From Candidatus Methanoplasma cognatum (lineage in GTDB: Archaea > Thermoplasmatota > Thermoplasmata > Methanomassiliicoccales > Methanomethylophilaceae): DNA of 64,000 nt. Positions within the stretch are counted from its first letter, which is position 1, and each line of letters starts with the position of its first letter. The stretch is taken from the NCBI GenBank assembly GCA_009777615.1, contig WRLM01000001.1, positions 540,984 through 604,983 of the forward strand, written 5' to 3'. A program made the translations under genes and the position numbers. Below the pieces are notes generated by a model. It made no database searches. It was not told where the DNA came from and was given only the letters and a program-made list of their open reading frames with translations. Below, in pieces: positions 29,501 through 37,047 of this stretch.

Positions 29501-29844
29501 GCGGAGGCTCCGCAGGTGGCGGCCTCTTCGGCGGCGCGGACAGCGCTCTCTGGTGGATCGCCGCGGCAGCGATCCTGCTGCTGGCGGCCGGCGCCCTGTT
29601 CTGGTTCCTCTTTTTCTGGAGGAGGGCATATGATGTCATCAAGGTGCAGTCCTCGGCCAGCATAATCGGCAAGGACAAGGCCCGCAGGAATAAGCCATAC
29701 GAGTTCACCGTGGAAGGCTCAGGGCAGGCGGCCTACCGCGTCGGAGAGGACGGCGTGTGGAAGCCCGTCCCGTCCGGGCCGGGCGGAGAGTACGTCATAC
29801 CCAAGAACGATGTGACCGACACGCTTACCATCGAGGTCCGCTGA
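26536..29844 (+). CDS. Second adhesin-like surface protein, paralogue of the giant protein
   Basis: 1,102 residues with the same ends as the giant protein: MNKIRQVIKMRPKSK start, an N-terminal transmembrane anchor, five propeller-like repeats (SWASNYGG, VTATTDGGCIAVG, KFDSAGN), one MBG-like domain, one InlB-B-type domain, a single 80-residue FTITEG unit, the same three Flg_new-like domains, linker, C-terminal transmembrane helix and cytoplasmic tail. The glycine-rich modules and 26 of the 27 repeats are absent. The C-terminal 450 or so residues are nearly identical to the first protein, pointing to tandem duplication with ongoing gene conversion. ATG 26563, preceded by CAGGTAATT, is an alternative start. 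Confidence 0.88.
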   Translation: MNKIRQVIKMRPKSKMKYETASEKKKGTSSETKRILSKRAAKPMMIIAVAIMVMVAALPLLHTDTDSSGEMIGDVSWASNYGGTNLDIFSDVTATTDGGCIAVGYSSSALSGPGWSVGNNGSIDALIMKFDSAGNVLWASNYGGTGTDTFASVTATIDGGFVAVGNSQSPFSGSGWSVGNNGWADLIIFKFDSAGNVLWANNYGGTNSDYFSDVTATADGGCVAVGSSDSTFSGSGWSVGNNGWADLIIFKFDSAGNVQWASNYGGTDGDEFSGVTATTDGGCVAVGNSNSTFSGSGWSVGNNGLADLIIFKFDSAGNVQWASNYGGTNGDSFGRVTATTDGGCIVIGHSTSAFSGPGWSVGNNGSGDAIIMKFLFFDTATINASNKVVDWNGSPQAIDTPTVTDDETSLPLSVTSSDIVITYTGTGATTYGPSITPPTDIGTYSVEVVLDLTGYWAPVVTVTLTITPGYAIDIIVTGTGSVTVNDGTTMYGPFTASDSIFVPTTTTSVTFTAVSAGAYWFEKFIITPDGGTPSTYYSDVLTASISSDMEIEVRFFTGAHFTITEGTNIGDGKVQWSIDGTAYYDIPAGGKTFPVLTSVYLKAAPNSGWTFSYWIGVVEASDTYTHSASSDLTVAAAFVSSAGYYDVFVTIIGSGDVEIYDGTTTHVVTGPGSTIVFVPDTVGEITITAVTGTDVFEYSDIDSGNVIFVSSVKWPISADMTVDANFLNGALFNYYAVDVTVAGNGIVEIDDGTNAHTVNVPSTIINIPQSVLSISIEAFPGIGYEFEKYVIDSADNLLNPANVSITGDMSVTAVFTYAPPVPPSTSSYNIKATSDAGSTISPSGTVAVTRGASQTFHFAAAAGYHISEVIVDGMGLSQAEIDLGYYTFRNVNMSHSIEVRSAEGGITLEIRITGSGHAEYSVNGAPFAVYGQPVFLTQFSDLTLTAYPVEGYKFIGWKVGSQESPDSTISFDNVMESMVVYLIFEKDGSGGSAGGGLFGGADSALWWIAAAAILLLAAGALFWFLFFWRRAYDVIKVQSSASIIGKDKARRNKPYEFTVEGSGQAAYRVGEDGVWKPVPSGPGGEYVIPKNDVTDTLTIEVR
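26755..27660 (+). repeat. Five beta-propeller-like repeats in the second surface protein
   Basis: Units of about 61 residues (about 183 bp) on the pattern WASNYGGTNxDxF, VTATTDGGCxAVG, SGSGWSVGNNG and KFDSAGNV. They are more alike at the DNA level than those of the giant protein. Confidence 0.7.
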
Positions 29845-29880
29845 ACAGAAAACAGTTTCTCCTCCCTTCAAACCTTTTTC

Positions 29881-29906
29881 AGACGGAGCGCAGCGGACCT
29901 CCGTCT
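29881..29906 (+). terminator. Hairpin after the second surface gene
   Basis: Same AGACGGAG / CTCCGTCT stem as at 26459-26484, here followed by TATTATTTTTCTTG, which makes it a better terminator candidate. Confidence 0.55.
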
Positions 29907-30122
29907 TATTATTTTTCTTGAAGAAGTCTTACTCTCGCTTGTCCCATTCTTTCCGGATTTATGTTTCGACAGTATTGTCACCGCACCCACATTACGTTTT
30001 CACATCGCCTTTTCTGTCACTTGGGCAACTTTCCCGACATTGACTGTCTTGTTTCAGACAACACTTATCTATCATGGTTAAATACTAAACTATTCTGCCC
30101 TTGTATCATCGGAAGTACGCAT

Positions 30123-31139
30123 ATGTACAAAGTCGGCATAATCGGAGGCACAGGATATACGGGAAGCGAACTGTCACGTTTGCTCTGCACTCACCCGGAG
30201 GTAGAGCTGGCAGCGCTCACTTCCCGTCAGAACGCAGGCAAGAAGGTATCAGATTCTCAAATGTTCCTAAAAGGTTATTCCGATCTTATTTTCACTGAGA
30301 AGATCGGCGACGCAAAGGATCTGGACCTGGTGTTCGTTGCCACTCCTCACGGCGTGGCGATGGGAGAGGTCCCCCCGCTCGCCGAGGCCGGGATAAAGGT
30401 GATCGATCTTTCCGGGGACTACCGTCTGCATGACGCGGCAAAATACTCCAAATGGTACGGGCACGACCACACCGATACGGAGAACCTCAAGCGCTCGGTC
30501 TACGGACTCCCGGAACTGTTCCGCGGAAATATAAAGGGCGCAGACCTCGTAGCTAACCCCGGCTGCTATGCCACGTCCATCATACTGGCGTGCGCTCCGC
30601 TGGTGAAAGCGGGCGTAGTTGATAATGATATCATAGCGGATGCGAAGAGCGGGACGTCCGGCGCCGGAATGGTGCCGTCCCCCCGCCTTCACCATCCTTT
30701 CTGCGGAGAATCCGTGATCCCGTACAGCGTAGGAACGCACCGCCATGCGCCGGAGGTCGAGGATGCCATCGGAATGTTCGCCGGCGCCGAGACCAGCGTG
30801 ACGATGGTGCCCCAGCTGATTCCTATCGTGCGCGGGATACTTTCCTCCTGTTACATGAACCTGAAGAAGGGCATGTCCGATGAGGAGATAGCAAAGATAT
30901 ACGAGAAACAGTACGGCGGAGAGCGCTTTGTCCACTATGTCAAAGAGCCCTCTATACGCGCGGTGGTCGGATCCAATCACGCGCACGTTTCATCCAATGT
31001 CCTCGGCGGCAAGGTCGCGGCGTTCGGAGTTCTGGACAACCTTGTCAAAGGCGCGTCGGGTCAGGCCGTACAGTGCATGAACCTGATGCTCGGCATAAAA
31101 GAAACAGCAGGAATAGACACTCCGGGATTGGGTGTGTGA
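30123..31139 (+). CDS. argC: N-acetyl-gamma-glutamyl-phosphate reductase
   Basis: 338 residues. NADPH-dependent reduction of N-acetylglutamyl phosphate to the semialdehyde in ornithine/arginine synthesis. Rossmann start MYKVGIIGGTGYTGSEL, FVATPHGVAM, VIDLSGDYRL, and catalytic Cys148 in ANPGCYATSI; histidine-rich GTHRHAPEVE follows. The reading frame extends upstream to 29961 but those residues have no family similarity, so ATG 30123 is used. A TTAAATACTA element near 30078-30088 gives a short leader. It is the first gene of argC-argJ-argB-argD; argJ begins one base after its stop. Confidence 0.95.
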   Translation: MYKVGIIGGTGYTGSELSRLLCTHPEVELAALTSRQNAGKKVSDSQMFLKGYSDLIFTEKIGDAKDLDLVFVATPHGVAMGEVPPLAEAGIKVIDLSGDYRLHDAAKYSKWYGHDHTDTENLKRSVYGLPELFRGNIKGADLVANPGCYATSIILACAPLVKAGVVDNDIIADAKSGTSGAGMVPSPRLHHPFCGESVIPYSVGTHRHAPEVEDAIGMFAGAETSVTMVPQLIPIVRGILSSCYMNLKKGMSDEEIAKIYEKQYGGERFVHYVKEPSIRAVVGSNHAHVSSNVLGGKVAAFGVLDNLVKGASGQAVQCMNLMLGIKETAGIDTPGLGV

Positions 31140-31140
31140 A

Positions 31141-32367
31141 ATGATAGAAGAGATAGAAGGAGGCATAACGACCCCTCAGGGGTTCAAGGCCGCGGGAGTG
31201 CACAGCGGCGTCAAATATCGCGCGCTGGACCTGGGGATGGTGTTCTCCGAGGTGCCGGCATCTGCGTTCGTCGGTTACACCAGCAACGAAGTGAAGGCCG
31301 CGCCGGTGCAGGTGATGATAAAAGAGAACTCGCCGAAGTTTTCGGCGGTGGTCATAAACAGCGGCAACGCCAACGCGCTGACGGGGCGCCGCGGGATCGA
31401 GGATGTCATGGCAATGAAACAGACCGCCGCGCTGGAGCTCAACATCGACCCGATCGAGGTCGGGATAATGTCCACCGGCCTGATAGGGCGTTTCGTAGAC
31501 ATGCATAAGGTTCGCTACGGTATAAGCCGCGCCGCGCGCGATCTCGACCAGGGACGCGAGGCCGACGGCCTCTTCGCGGAATCGATCATGACCACGGACA
31601 CGATAAAAAAAGAATTCTCCGTCCGCGTCCGCCAGGAGGACGGAACGCTGGTGTACATATCGGCGACCTCGAAAGGCAGCGGCATGATAGCCCCGCATCT
31701 CAAGACGATCCACGGCACCACTCTGACGATCGTGACGACCGACGCTTCGCTGTCGCCCGCCTTCAAAGCCAAATGGCAGGAGATCCTCGACGACACCCTG
31801 AACATGGTGTCGGTGGACGGGGACCAATCGACGAACGACACGGCGTTACTCATGGCGAACGGCAAGGCCGGCGGTTCCTTTGCGGATGAAGACAAAGAAT
31901 TCATCGCCGCTCTGGAAACGGTGATGATGAAGATCGCAAAAACTATCGCACTGGACGGGGAAGGCGCGACAAAACTCATTGAGGTACAGGTGACGGGCGC
32001 CGATACGAAGGAGGACGCCCGGAAGGCCGTTCATAAGATAATGAACTCGCCCCTCGTGAAGTCAGCCATATTCGGATCGGACCCCAACTACGGACGCATA
32101 ATGATGGCCCTGGGCAACAGCGGATGCAAGTTCAATGTCGAGGACGTACGCCTTACGATAAAGGGAGGGGACATGGAGGTCCCCATACTCGATTCCGGAG
32201 CGCCGGTGTTCCAGGAGGAGCGCGCGGTGGAGGTGGTCCGGATGGCCATGGACAACAAAGAGGTAATAATAGCAGTGGACCTCGCCTCCGGTAAGGAATC
32301 GGCGACAGGCTGGGGATGCGACCTAACGTACGATTATGTGCGCATCAACGCCGAATACGCTTCGTGA
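31141..32367 (+). CDS. argJ: Glutamate N-acetyltransferase / amino-acid acetyltransferase ArgJ
   Basis: 408 residues. Moves the acetyl group from N-acetylornithine to glutamate (cyclic pathway); some members also use acetyl-CoA. The family self-cleaves before a threonine nucleophile: here SKGSGMIAP is followed by HGTTLTIVTTDAS, making Thr193 the expected new N-terminus; the residue before it is Gly192 where Ala is usual. INSGNANALTG, MSTGLIG and SDPNYGRIMMALGNSG are further signatures. Starts one base after the argC stop and its own stop overlaps the argB start (TGATG). Confidence 0.93.
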   Translation: MIEEIEGGITTPQGFKAAGVHSGVKYRALDLGMVFSEVPASAFVGYTSNEVKAAPVQVMIKENSPKFSAVVINSGNANALTGRRGIEDVMAMKQTAALELNIDPIEVGIMSTGLIGRFVDMHKVRYGISRAARDLDQGREADGLFAESIMTTDTIKKEFSVRVRQEDGTLVYISATSKGSGMIAPHLKTIHGTTLTIVTTDASLSPAFKAKWQEILDDTLNMVSVDGDQSTNDTALLMANGKAGGSFADEDKEFIAALETVMMKIAKTIALDGEGATKLIEVQVTGADTKEDARKAVHKIMNSPLVKSAIFGSDPNYGRIMMALGNSGCKFNVEDVRLTIKGGDMEVPILDSGAPVFQEERAVEVVRMAMDNKEVIIAVDLASGKESATGWGCDLTYDYVRINAEYAS

Positions 32368-33188
32368 TGGAAATGAAGATATTCGTTGTGAAATTCGGCG
32401 GCAACGCGATCCGCGGCAAGGAGGACATGATGCGTCTGTCCGGAGAAGTGGCAGAGCTCATCCGCAATGATATAAAGGTCATACTGGTGCACGGCGGAGG
32501 TCCCGAGATCTCGGCCGAGATGGAGAAAAGAGGTCTCATCCCGAAAAAAGCGGCCGGGCTCAGAATAACGGACGACAGAGTTCTGAAGGTCGCCGAGGAG
32601 GTATTGGGGGCGATCAACAAAGACGTGGCGGATCGTCTGAAAGAGGCGTCCGTTGACGCGATCGGCATGCCGGGCTATATGTGCACCCTTTGCAAGAAGA
32701 AGGAGCCGTACACGATCACCGAGGAAGGAAAGGAGATAACGGTGGACCTGGGGCTTGTGGGGGAGGTCATAGACGTCCGCTCCGATACCCTTCTGGACCT
32801 TCTGGGAGGAGGCGTAACGCCGGTGATATGCCCCATCGGAGAGGACGGGGAAGGCACCCGTCTTAACGTTAACGCGGACACGATGGCCGCGGGGATAGCG
32901 GCCGGCGTCGGCTGCGAGGAACTGATAATGATAACCGATGTTCCGGGAATACTTCTGGACGTGAACGATCCGTCCTCGCTGGTGAACAAGCTCACCCTGA
33001 AGGAAGTTGACGAACTGATATCAAAAGGGGTGATATCCGGAGGCATGATCCCAAAAGTGGACGCCTGCCGCAGCGCCCTGGATGCCGGCGCCGGGACGGT
33101 ACGCATGGTGAACGGCAAGGACCCGTGCAGCATCCTGACCGAGCTGATGAAGAACGTACCCCACGGAACAATAATAACGAAGGGATGA
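32367..33188 (+). CDS. argB: Acetylglutamate kinase
   Basis: 273 residues of the amino-acid kinase fold; phosphorylates N-acetylglutamate. KFGGNAIRG near the N-terminus is the ATP-phosphate site, VHGGGPEISAEM binds the substrate, LNVNADTMAAGIA and GMIPKVDACRSAL are the conserved C-terminal blocks. The ATG at 32367 overlaps the argJ stop by one base; the second ATG at 32373 (MKIFVVKFGG) is equally possible and would be closer to the usual family start. Its stop overlaps the argD start. Confidence 0.94.
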   Translation: MEMKIFVVKFGGNAIRGKEDMMRLSGEVAELIRNDIKVILVHGGGPEISAEMEKRGLIPKKAAGLRITDDRVLKVAEEVLGAINKDVADRLKEASVDAIGMPGYMCTLCKKKEPYTITEEGKEITVDLGLVGEVIDVRSDTLLDLLGGGVTPVICPIGEDGEGTRLNVNADTMAAGIAAGVGCEELIMITDVPGILLDVNDPSSLVNKLTLKEVDELISKGVISGGMIPKVDACRSALDAGAGTVRMVNGKDPCSILTELMKNVPHGTIITKG

Positions 33189-34363
33189 AGATGAATTTCA
33201 AAGAGATAAAGGACCTCAGTTCTGAATATCTGTTCCAGAACTACGGGCGCATGGACATAGCATTCACTCACGGAAAGGGAGCATACCTGTATGATGCGGA
33301 AGGAAGAGAGTACCTCGATCTGGTGGCCGGGATAGCGGTCAACTCCGTCGGCCACGCGCATCCCGAGTGGGTAAAGACAATGCAGGAGCAGATATCCAAA
33401 CTGATACACGTCTCGAACCTGTACCATGTGGGCGAGCAGGCGGAACTCGGAGAGAAACTGGCGTCGATATCCCCAGGCGGCCTTAAGCGCTCGCTGTTCG
33501 TCAACAGCGGCGCGGAGGCCAACGAAGGGGCGATGAAGCTCGCGGTCCGCTACACAAAGCGCGGCAAGATAATGTCCGCATACAACGGGTTCCACGGGCG
33601 CACCTCTGCGTCGCTCGGCGCGACCGGCCAGACCAAATATCAGGAAACGTTCGAACCTCTGATAAGCAACGCATACCGCTATTATGAGTTCGGGAACCTG
33701 GAGTCCGTCAAAGATATGATAGACAAAGACACCGCTGCCCTTCTGGTCGAACCTGTCCAGGGGGAGGGCGGCGTCGTCACCGCAGGTAAAGAATTCTTCA
33801 AGGGCGTCCGCGACCTCTGTTCGGACAAAGGGGTGCTGATGGTGGCCGACGAGGTCCAGACCGGCGTCGGACGCACGGGCAAGTGGTTCGGTATGGATAA
33901 CTTCGGCGTGGTCCCGGACATAGTGACGCTTGCGAAAGGCCTTGGCGGAGGAGTGCCCATCGGAGCCGTGGTCACGACAGACGAGATTTCAAAGGTCCTG
34001 ACGCCCGGCAGCCACGGGACGACCTTCGGAGGGAATCCTCTGGTGACAAGATCCGCATGCGCCGTATTGGACATAATCAAGAAGGAAGGCCTCGTCGAAA
34101 ACGCAGACAAGATCGGCAGAGAGTGGATGGACGAATTGAGATCCGTCGGTTCGGAGAAGATCAAAGACGTCCGCGGGTACGGGTTCATCATCGGCGCGGA
34201 GCTCGATTCGAAGGAGACGGCCGCCGCCGTCCAGAGATCAATGCTGGAGAAGGGGATACTCGTAAACATCTGCCACGGCAACGTGCTGCGGCTGATCCCG
34301 CCTCTGATACTAAACTCTGAGCAAAAAGATGCGTTCATGTCAGCTTTCAAAAGTATTATCTGA
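33185..34363 (+). CDS. argD: Acetylornithine aminotransferase
   Basis: 392 residues, class III PLP aminotransferase. FVNSGAEANEGAMKLAV, GFHGRT, EPVQGEGG, VADEVQTGVGRTG and the PLP lysine in TLAKGLGGGVP (Lys251) are visible. Converts N-acetylglutamate semialdehyde to N-acetylornithine. ATG 33185 overlaps the argB stop as ATGA; ATG 33191 is the alternative. It is the last gene of the cluster; TGA is followed by an A/T-rich intergenic region. No lysW-like carrier gene is adjacent, so arginine rather than lysine synthesis is favoured. Confidence 0.93.
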   Translation: MKMNFKEIKDLSSEYLFQNYGRMDIAFTHGKGAYLYDAEGREYLDLVAGIAVNSVGHAHPEWVKTMQEQISKLIHVSNLYHVGEQAELGEKLASISPGGLKRSLFVNSGAEANEGAMKLAVRYTKRGKIMSAYNGFHGRTSASLGATGQTKYQETFEPLISNAYRYYEFGNLESVKDMIDKDTAALLVEPVQGEGGVVTAGKEFFKGVRDLCSDKGVLMVADEVQTGVGRTGKWFGMDNFGVVPDIVTLAKGLGGGVPIGAVVTTDEISKVLTPGSHGTTFGGNPLVTRSACAVLDIIKKEGLVENADKIGREWMDELRSVGSEKIKDVRGYGFIIGAELDSKETAAAVQRSMLEKGILVNICHGNVLRLIPPLILNSEQKDAFMSAFKSII

Positions 34364-34420
34364 TATCGGACACAGGCGCATCTTTTTCCAAACTTTTTCA
34401 GACTTAATGTTCAGAATAGG

Positions 34421-34430
34421 ACATAAATAC
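34421..34430 (+). promoter_or_regulatory. TATA box of the ACT-domain gene
   Basis: ACATAAATAC is centred 26 nt before ATG 34451 and decides in favour of that start over ATG 34436, which would lie upstream of the predicted transcript. Confidence 0.5.
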
Positions 34431-34450
34431 TTGGAATGAGATACGAACGC

Positions 34451-35134
34451 ATGTCCAACGGTATCTCAAAAGAAAGTCTCGCTGAAAGGACCAGAGCATA
34501 TATCGATGCTCACCCGAGCATAAAGGACTGCGTAGCAAAAGGCCTGATAAATTATTCTTCCCTTGCAAGGATGATCATGAAGGACCTGGGCGTCGACAAC
34601 GAGGAAGCGGTGATGATAGCATGCCGCCGCTACGCAAGCAGGCTCAACACCACCAGCGATCACGAGTTGAGCATACTGAGGATACTGAGGGACAGCAGGC
34701 TTGAGATGAGGACAAAGACCTGCATAGTTACGGCGAAGAACGATTGGACGGTCCTTCATAAAATGGACAACCTTTTCAAAGACCTCTGGAACGAGAACTC
34801 CATAATGCAGTGCGTGCAGTCCGCTTCAGCGGTAACGATCATCGCGGACAGCATGCTGAAGGAGAGGATCATCGACACCGTCGGAAGGTTCAATATCATT
34901 AAGATAAGAGAGAATCTCGTCGAGATAGCAGTCAAGTCCCCGGAAAAGATAGTGGACACCAGCGGCGTGATCGCTTACCTGATAACCAACCTCTCCGACG
35001 CGGGCATCAATATCGAGGAGACCGTGAGCTGTCACACCGACACAATCTTCATCGTAGGCGAGAGGGACATGATCAACGCATATTCCGTGCTGACCAAGTG
35101 CATACATTCAGCCGAGAACATGGTCAGCAACTGA
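34451..35134 (+). CDS. ACT-domain protein, possible amino-acid-responsive regulator
   Basis: 227 residues. The N-terminal 75 residues are helical and resemble a small winged-helix-like unit (AHPSIKDCVAKGLINYSSLARMIMKDLG). The C-terminal 60 (EIAVKSPEKIVDTSGVIAYL to FIVGERDMINAYSVL) have the beta-alpha-beta pattern of an ACT ligand-binding domain; the middle region may be a second, weaker ACT unit. Such proteins in archaea are annotated only as ACT-domain proteins. Position after argD suggests, but does not show, an amino-acid link. A TATA box 26 nt upstream predicts a leaderless mRNA. Confidence 0.75.
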   Translation: MSNGISKESLAERTRAYIDAHPSIKDCVAKGLINYSSLARMIMKDLGVDNEEAVMIACRRYASRLNTTSDHELSILRILRDSRLEMRTKTCIVTAKNDWTVLHKMDNLFKDLWNENSIMQCVQSASAVTIIADSMLKERIIDTVGRFNIIKIRENLVEIAVKSPEKIVDTSGVIAYLITNLSDAGINIEETVSCHTDTIFIVGERDMINAYSVLTKCIHSAENMVSN

Positions 35135-35166
35135 TCCGCGTAGATGATATGACCTCATTGGCTCAG

Positions 35167-35175
35167 GGAGGTGAT
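35167..35175 (+). promoter_or_regulatory. Perfect Shine-Dalgarno sequence of the RNase III-like gene
   Basis: GGAGGTGAT, fully complementary to the archaeal 16S rRNA 3' end, ends 4 nt before ATG 35180. It is unusually strong compared with most genes in this window. Confidence 0.8.
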
Positions 35176-35179
35176 GTGA

Positions 35180-35668
35180 ATGAGTTATGCGGAGAAAGAG
35201 AAGGCCATCAAGGCTCTGTTAAGCAAAGCGCCGTTTGACCTCGAATGCAATGAAGAACATATGAAATTGTACAAAGTGGCTTTCACGCATGACAGCTATT
35301 CCAACGAACTGGAAAGAGGCGGCGTGAAAAAGGACGATGAGCCGTATGAACGTCTCGAATTCCTTGGCGACGCCGTTGTTGGTCTGGTGGCCTCCGAATA
35401 TCTGTACCATCTTCTCCAAAAGCCAGAAGAAGGCGAGATGAGTAAAGAAAAGGAGAAAATAGTCGGCAATGAACCCATAGCGAAACGTCTGGAAGAGAAA
35501 AGGATCGATCTGTTCTCACTATGTACCTTTAGCAGCGGCCTCGAAGTCAGCGAGAAAAATCGAGCAGGCATAACGTCTTCGGTGTTCGAGGCTCTGATCG
35601 CGGCCGTATATTTGAACGAAGGATACGATAAAGCGAAAGGAATCGCTCAAAAGATCTTGATCGAGTAA
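35180..35668 (+). CDS. Ribonuclease III-domain protein without dsRNA-binding domain
   Basis: 162 residues. The RNase III signature YERLEFLGDAVVGLVASEYLYH gives metal ligands Glu60 and Asp64, and the second block SSVFEALIAAVYLNEG gives Glu137. The position of the other catalytic Asp (ADxxEA in active enzymes) is Ser134, so one of four metal ligands is missing. There is no C-terminal dsRBD. Full RNase III is uncommon in archaea. It may be a weak or inactive nuclease, or an RNA-binding protein. The stop overlaps a 24-codon ORF (TAATG), which overlaps the Imm5-like gene, so three genes form a tight operon. Confidence 0.85.
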   Translation: MSYAEKEKAIKALLSKAPFDLECNEEHMKLYKVAFTHDSYSNELERGGVKKDDEPYERLEFLGDAVVGLVASEYLYHLLQKPEEGEMSKEKEKIVGNEPIAKRLEEKRIDLFSLCTFSSGLEVSEKNRAGITSSVFEALIAAVYLNEGYDKAKGIAQKILIE

Positions 35669-35742
35669 TGACCGTGATCAACCAAGCCAAGGAAGATACG
35701 GAGGCTGCGGCAAAGGCACAGAAGACCGGAGATCAAAAATGA
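35668..35742 (+). CDS. Tiny ORF bridging the RNase III-like and Imm5-like genes
   Basis: Codes for 24 residues (MTVINQAKEDTEAAAKAQKT then GDQK), a charged helix. Its ATG overlaps the upstream TAA and its TGA overlaps the downstream ATG. This double overlap suggests translational coupling or a leftover C-terminus of the upstream gene split by an earlier mutation. No homologue is recognised. Confidence 0.4.
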   Translation: MTVINQAKEDTEAAAKAQKTGDQK

Positions 35743-36284
35743 AAAGGATCCTGTTCAGCAGAGACAGCGAATGTTTACAGCCGCTATTGGCTCTGATCGA
35801 AAAGCAAAAGCATAGAACATTGGTATTGTGGGCGCTCGAATATGCCGGGGAATTGACGAATAAATTTGAAACGAAATACCCGGACGAGACCAGACCGCGC
35901 GAGGCCGTTGAGATCAGCAGGTCATGGGCCCGCGGCGAGATCAAGATGCCGGTCGCCAAGAAGGCCATCCTTGCGGCGCACAATGCCGCAACGGAGATAT
36001 CCGACGATATCGTTTATTGCTCCATGGTCCGCGCCGTCGGACATTGCTGCGCAACAGTACATGTGGAAACCCACGCCATCGGCGGACCCATCTATGCTCT
36101 CACGGCGATTGTGTACGAGCGCGGTCAAAATAATGCGCAAGCGGCGGTCGAAGCGGAATGCGGTAAATTATGCGAGCGGTTATTGTTCTGGGAAACAAAC
36201 GTTGACACTGTTCAAACGCCGTGGGCGGAGTTCTTATTGAGGGACAATGTTCCCAATAAAGAGAAACTTTTAAGGGAAATGTAA
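35739..36284 (+). CDS. Putative immunity protein, Imm5-like
   Basis: 181 residues, mostly helical. LVLWALEYAGELTNKFE, YPDETRPREAVEISRSWARG, KKAILAAHNAATE and ARAVGHCCATVHVETHAIG-like blocks match the family annotated as putative immunity protein (Imm5), found next to polymorphic toxins in bacteria. No toxin gene is seen nearby, so it may be an orphan defence gene or have another role. GGAG lies 6 nt before ATG 35739. It is the third gene of the small operon and ends 8 nt from the convergent gene at 36293. Confidence 0.65.
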   Translation: MKRILFSRDSECLQPLLALIEKQKHRTLVLWALEYAGELTNKFETKYPDETRPREAVEISRSWARGEIKMPVAKKAILAAHNAATEISDDIVYCSMVRAVGHCCATVHVETHAIGGPIYALTAIVYERGQNNAQAAVEAECGKLCERLLFWETNVDTVQTPWAEFLLRDNVPNKEKLLREM

Positions 36285-36292
36285 CGGCGCCC

Positions 36293-36823
36293 TCAGAGAA
36301 GTTTCTTTTTCAGAAAGGTTTCCCGGACCTTATACTCTATAAAATCGCCTCTGAAGTGCGTAGTGACTCTTCTGCACTGGTCCCTGCTCATGCGGGTCAT
36401 GTTGAAATATGTGTGATAGTCAAAAAGGAAGGTATCGGGACATTCAGGCGTCCCCCCAATGCCCACGGCGATGAAAAGAGGGTCGGTCAGCACAGCATAT
36501 GTGGCCTCTCTTTCCTGATATTCCTGCTTGTCGTAAAGGCTCAGGCTGTTCCCGGAGAAACTGGTCCGGTAGAGGCAATCCACCCAGAACTGAATGCCTT
36601 TGTACTCCAGCATGAGGTCCGGCTCCTGAACTCCTTTTATTTTCTCATCCAGTTTTTGGGTCGAACTCTTGGGGTCCAGCGCAGGAAAGAACCCGTGTTT
36701 GACCATCAGATCGTATACGGAGCGCTCAAACATGAGGCCGATGTTGAGATGATCTCGACTGATCCACATGGCGATATATCGAAATAGGGGATTAAAGGGT
36801 TCTTCTGCATTTTTCAAAGTCAA
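36293..36823 (-). CDS. Unknown protein with a degenerate PD-(D/E)XK-like motif, abutting tRNA-Thr
   Basis: 176 residues from a TTG at 36823, or 158 from ATG 36769. EPDLMLEYKGIQFWVDCLYR resembles the nuclease core PD...(E/D)xK, but the lysine is replaced by Leu, so catalysis is doubtful. DTFLFDYHTYFNMTRMS follows. The TTG lies one base past the CCA end of tRNA-Thr on the same strand, leaving no room for a promoter or leader; either the gene is read through from the tRNA, or the true start is internal, or a recombination at the tRNA removed its original 5' end. Not recognised as a named family. Confidence 0.6.
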   Translation of the reverse strand: MTLKNAEEPFNPLFRYIAMWISRDHLNIGLMFERSVYDLMVKHGFFPALDPKSSTQKLDEKIKGVQEPDLMLEYKGIQFWVDCLYRTSFSGNSLSLYDKQEYQEREATYAVLTDPLFIAVGIGGTPECPDTFLFDYHTYFNMTRMSRDQCRRVTTHFRGDFIEYKVRETFLKKKLL

Positions 36824-36824
36824 G

Positions 36825-36901
36825 TGGAGCCACCTCGGAGATTCGAACTCCGGACCTGCTGATTACAAGTCAGCCGCACTACCGGGCTATGCAAAGGTGG
36901 C
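36825..36901 (-). tRNA. tRNA-Thr (anticodon TGT)
   Basis: Full cloverleaf on the minus strand: acceptor GCCACCT/AGGTGGC, D-stem GCAT/GTGC, anticodon arm GCTGA-CTTGTAA-TCAGC, T-arm CGGAG-TTCGAAT-CTCCG, discriminator T (normal for archaeal tRNA-Thr) and an encoded CCA. No intron. Confidence 0.95.
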
Positions 36902-37047
36902 TTGAATCTGCCGTATGTAGGCATTCCTTTTATTACTTTTCATGCACTAGGACATGTGGCTATTGTAGAAAAACGACCGACACTTTTAATAGGTTTGAGA
37001 TAATCGCGCCTTCTATTGGAACAGAGACAAGGTCATGGTGATTGAAA

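Noticed and set aside
29961-30122. N-terminal extension of ArgC by 54 residues
   Set aside because: Unrelated to the family, Cys/His-rich by chance, and it would begin upstream of the predicted promoter element.
31045-31827. A 260-codon minus-strand frame opposite argC/argJ
   Set aside because: Overlaps well-supported arginine genes and shows no domain.
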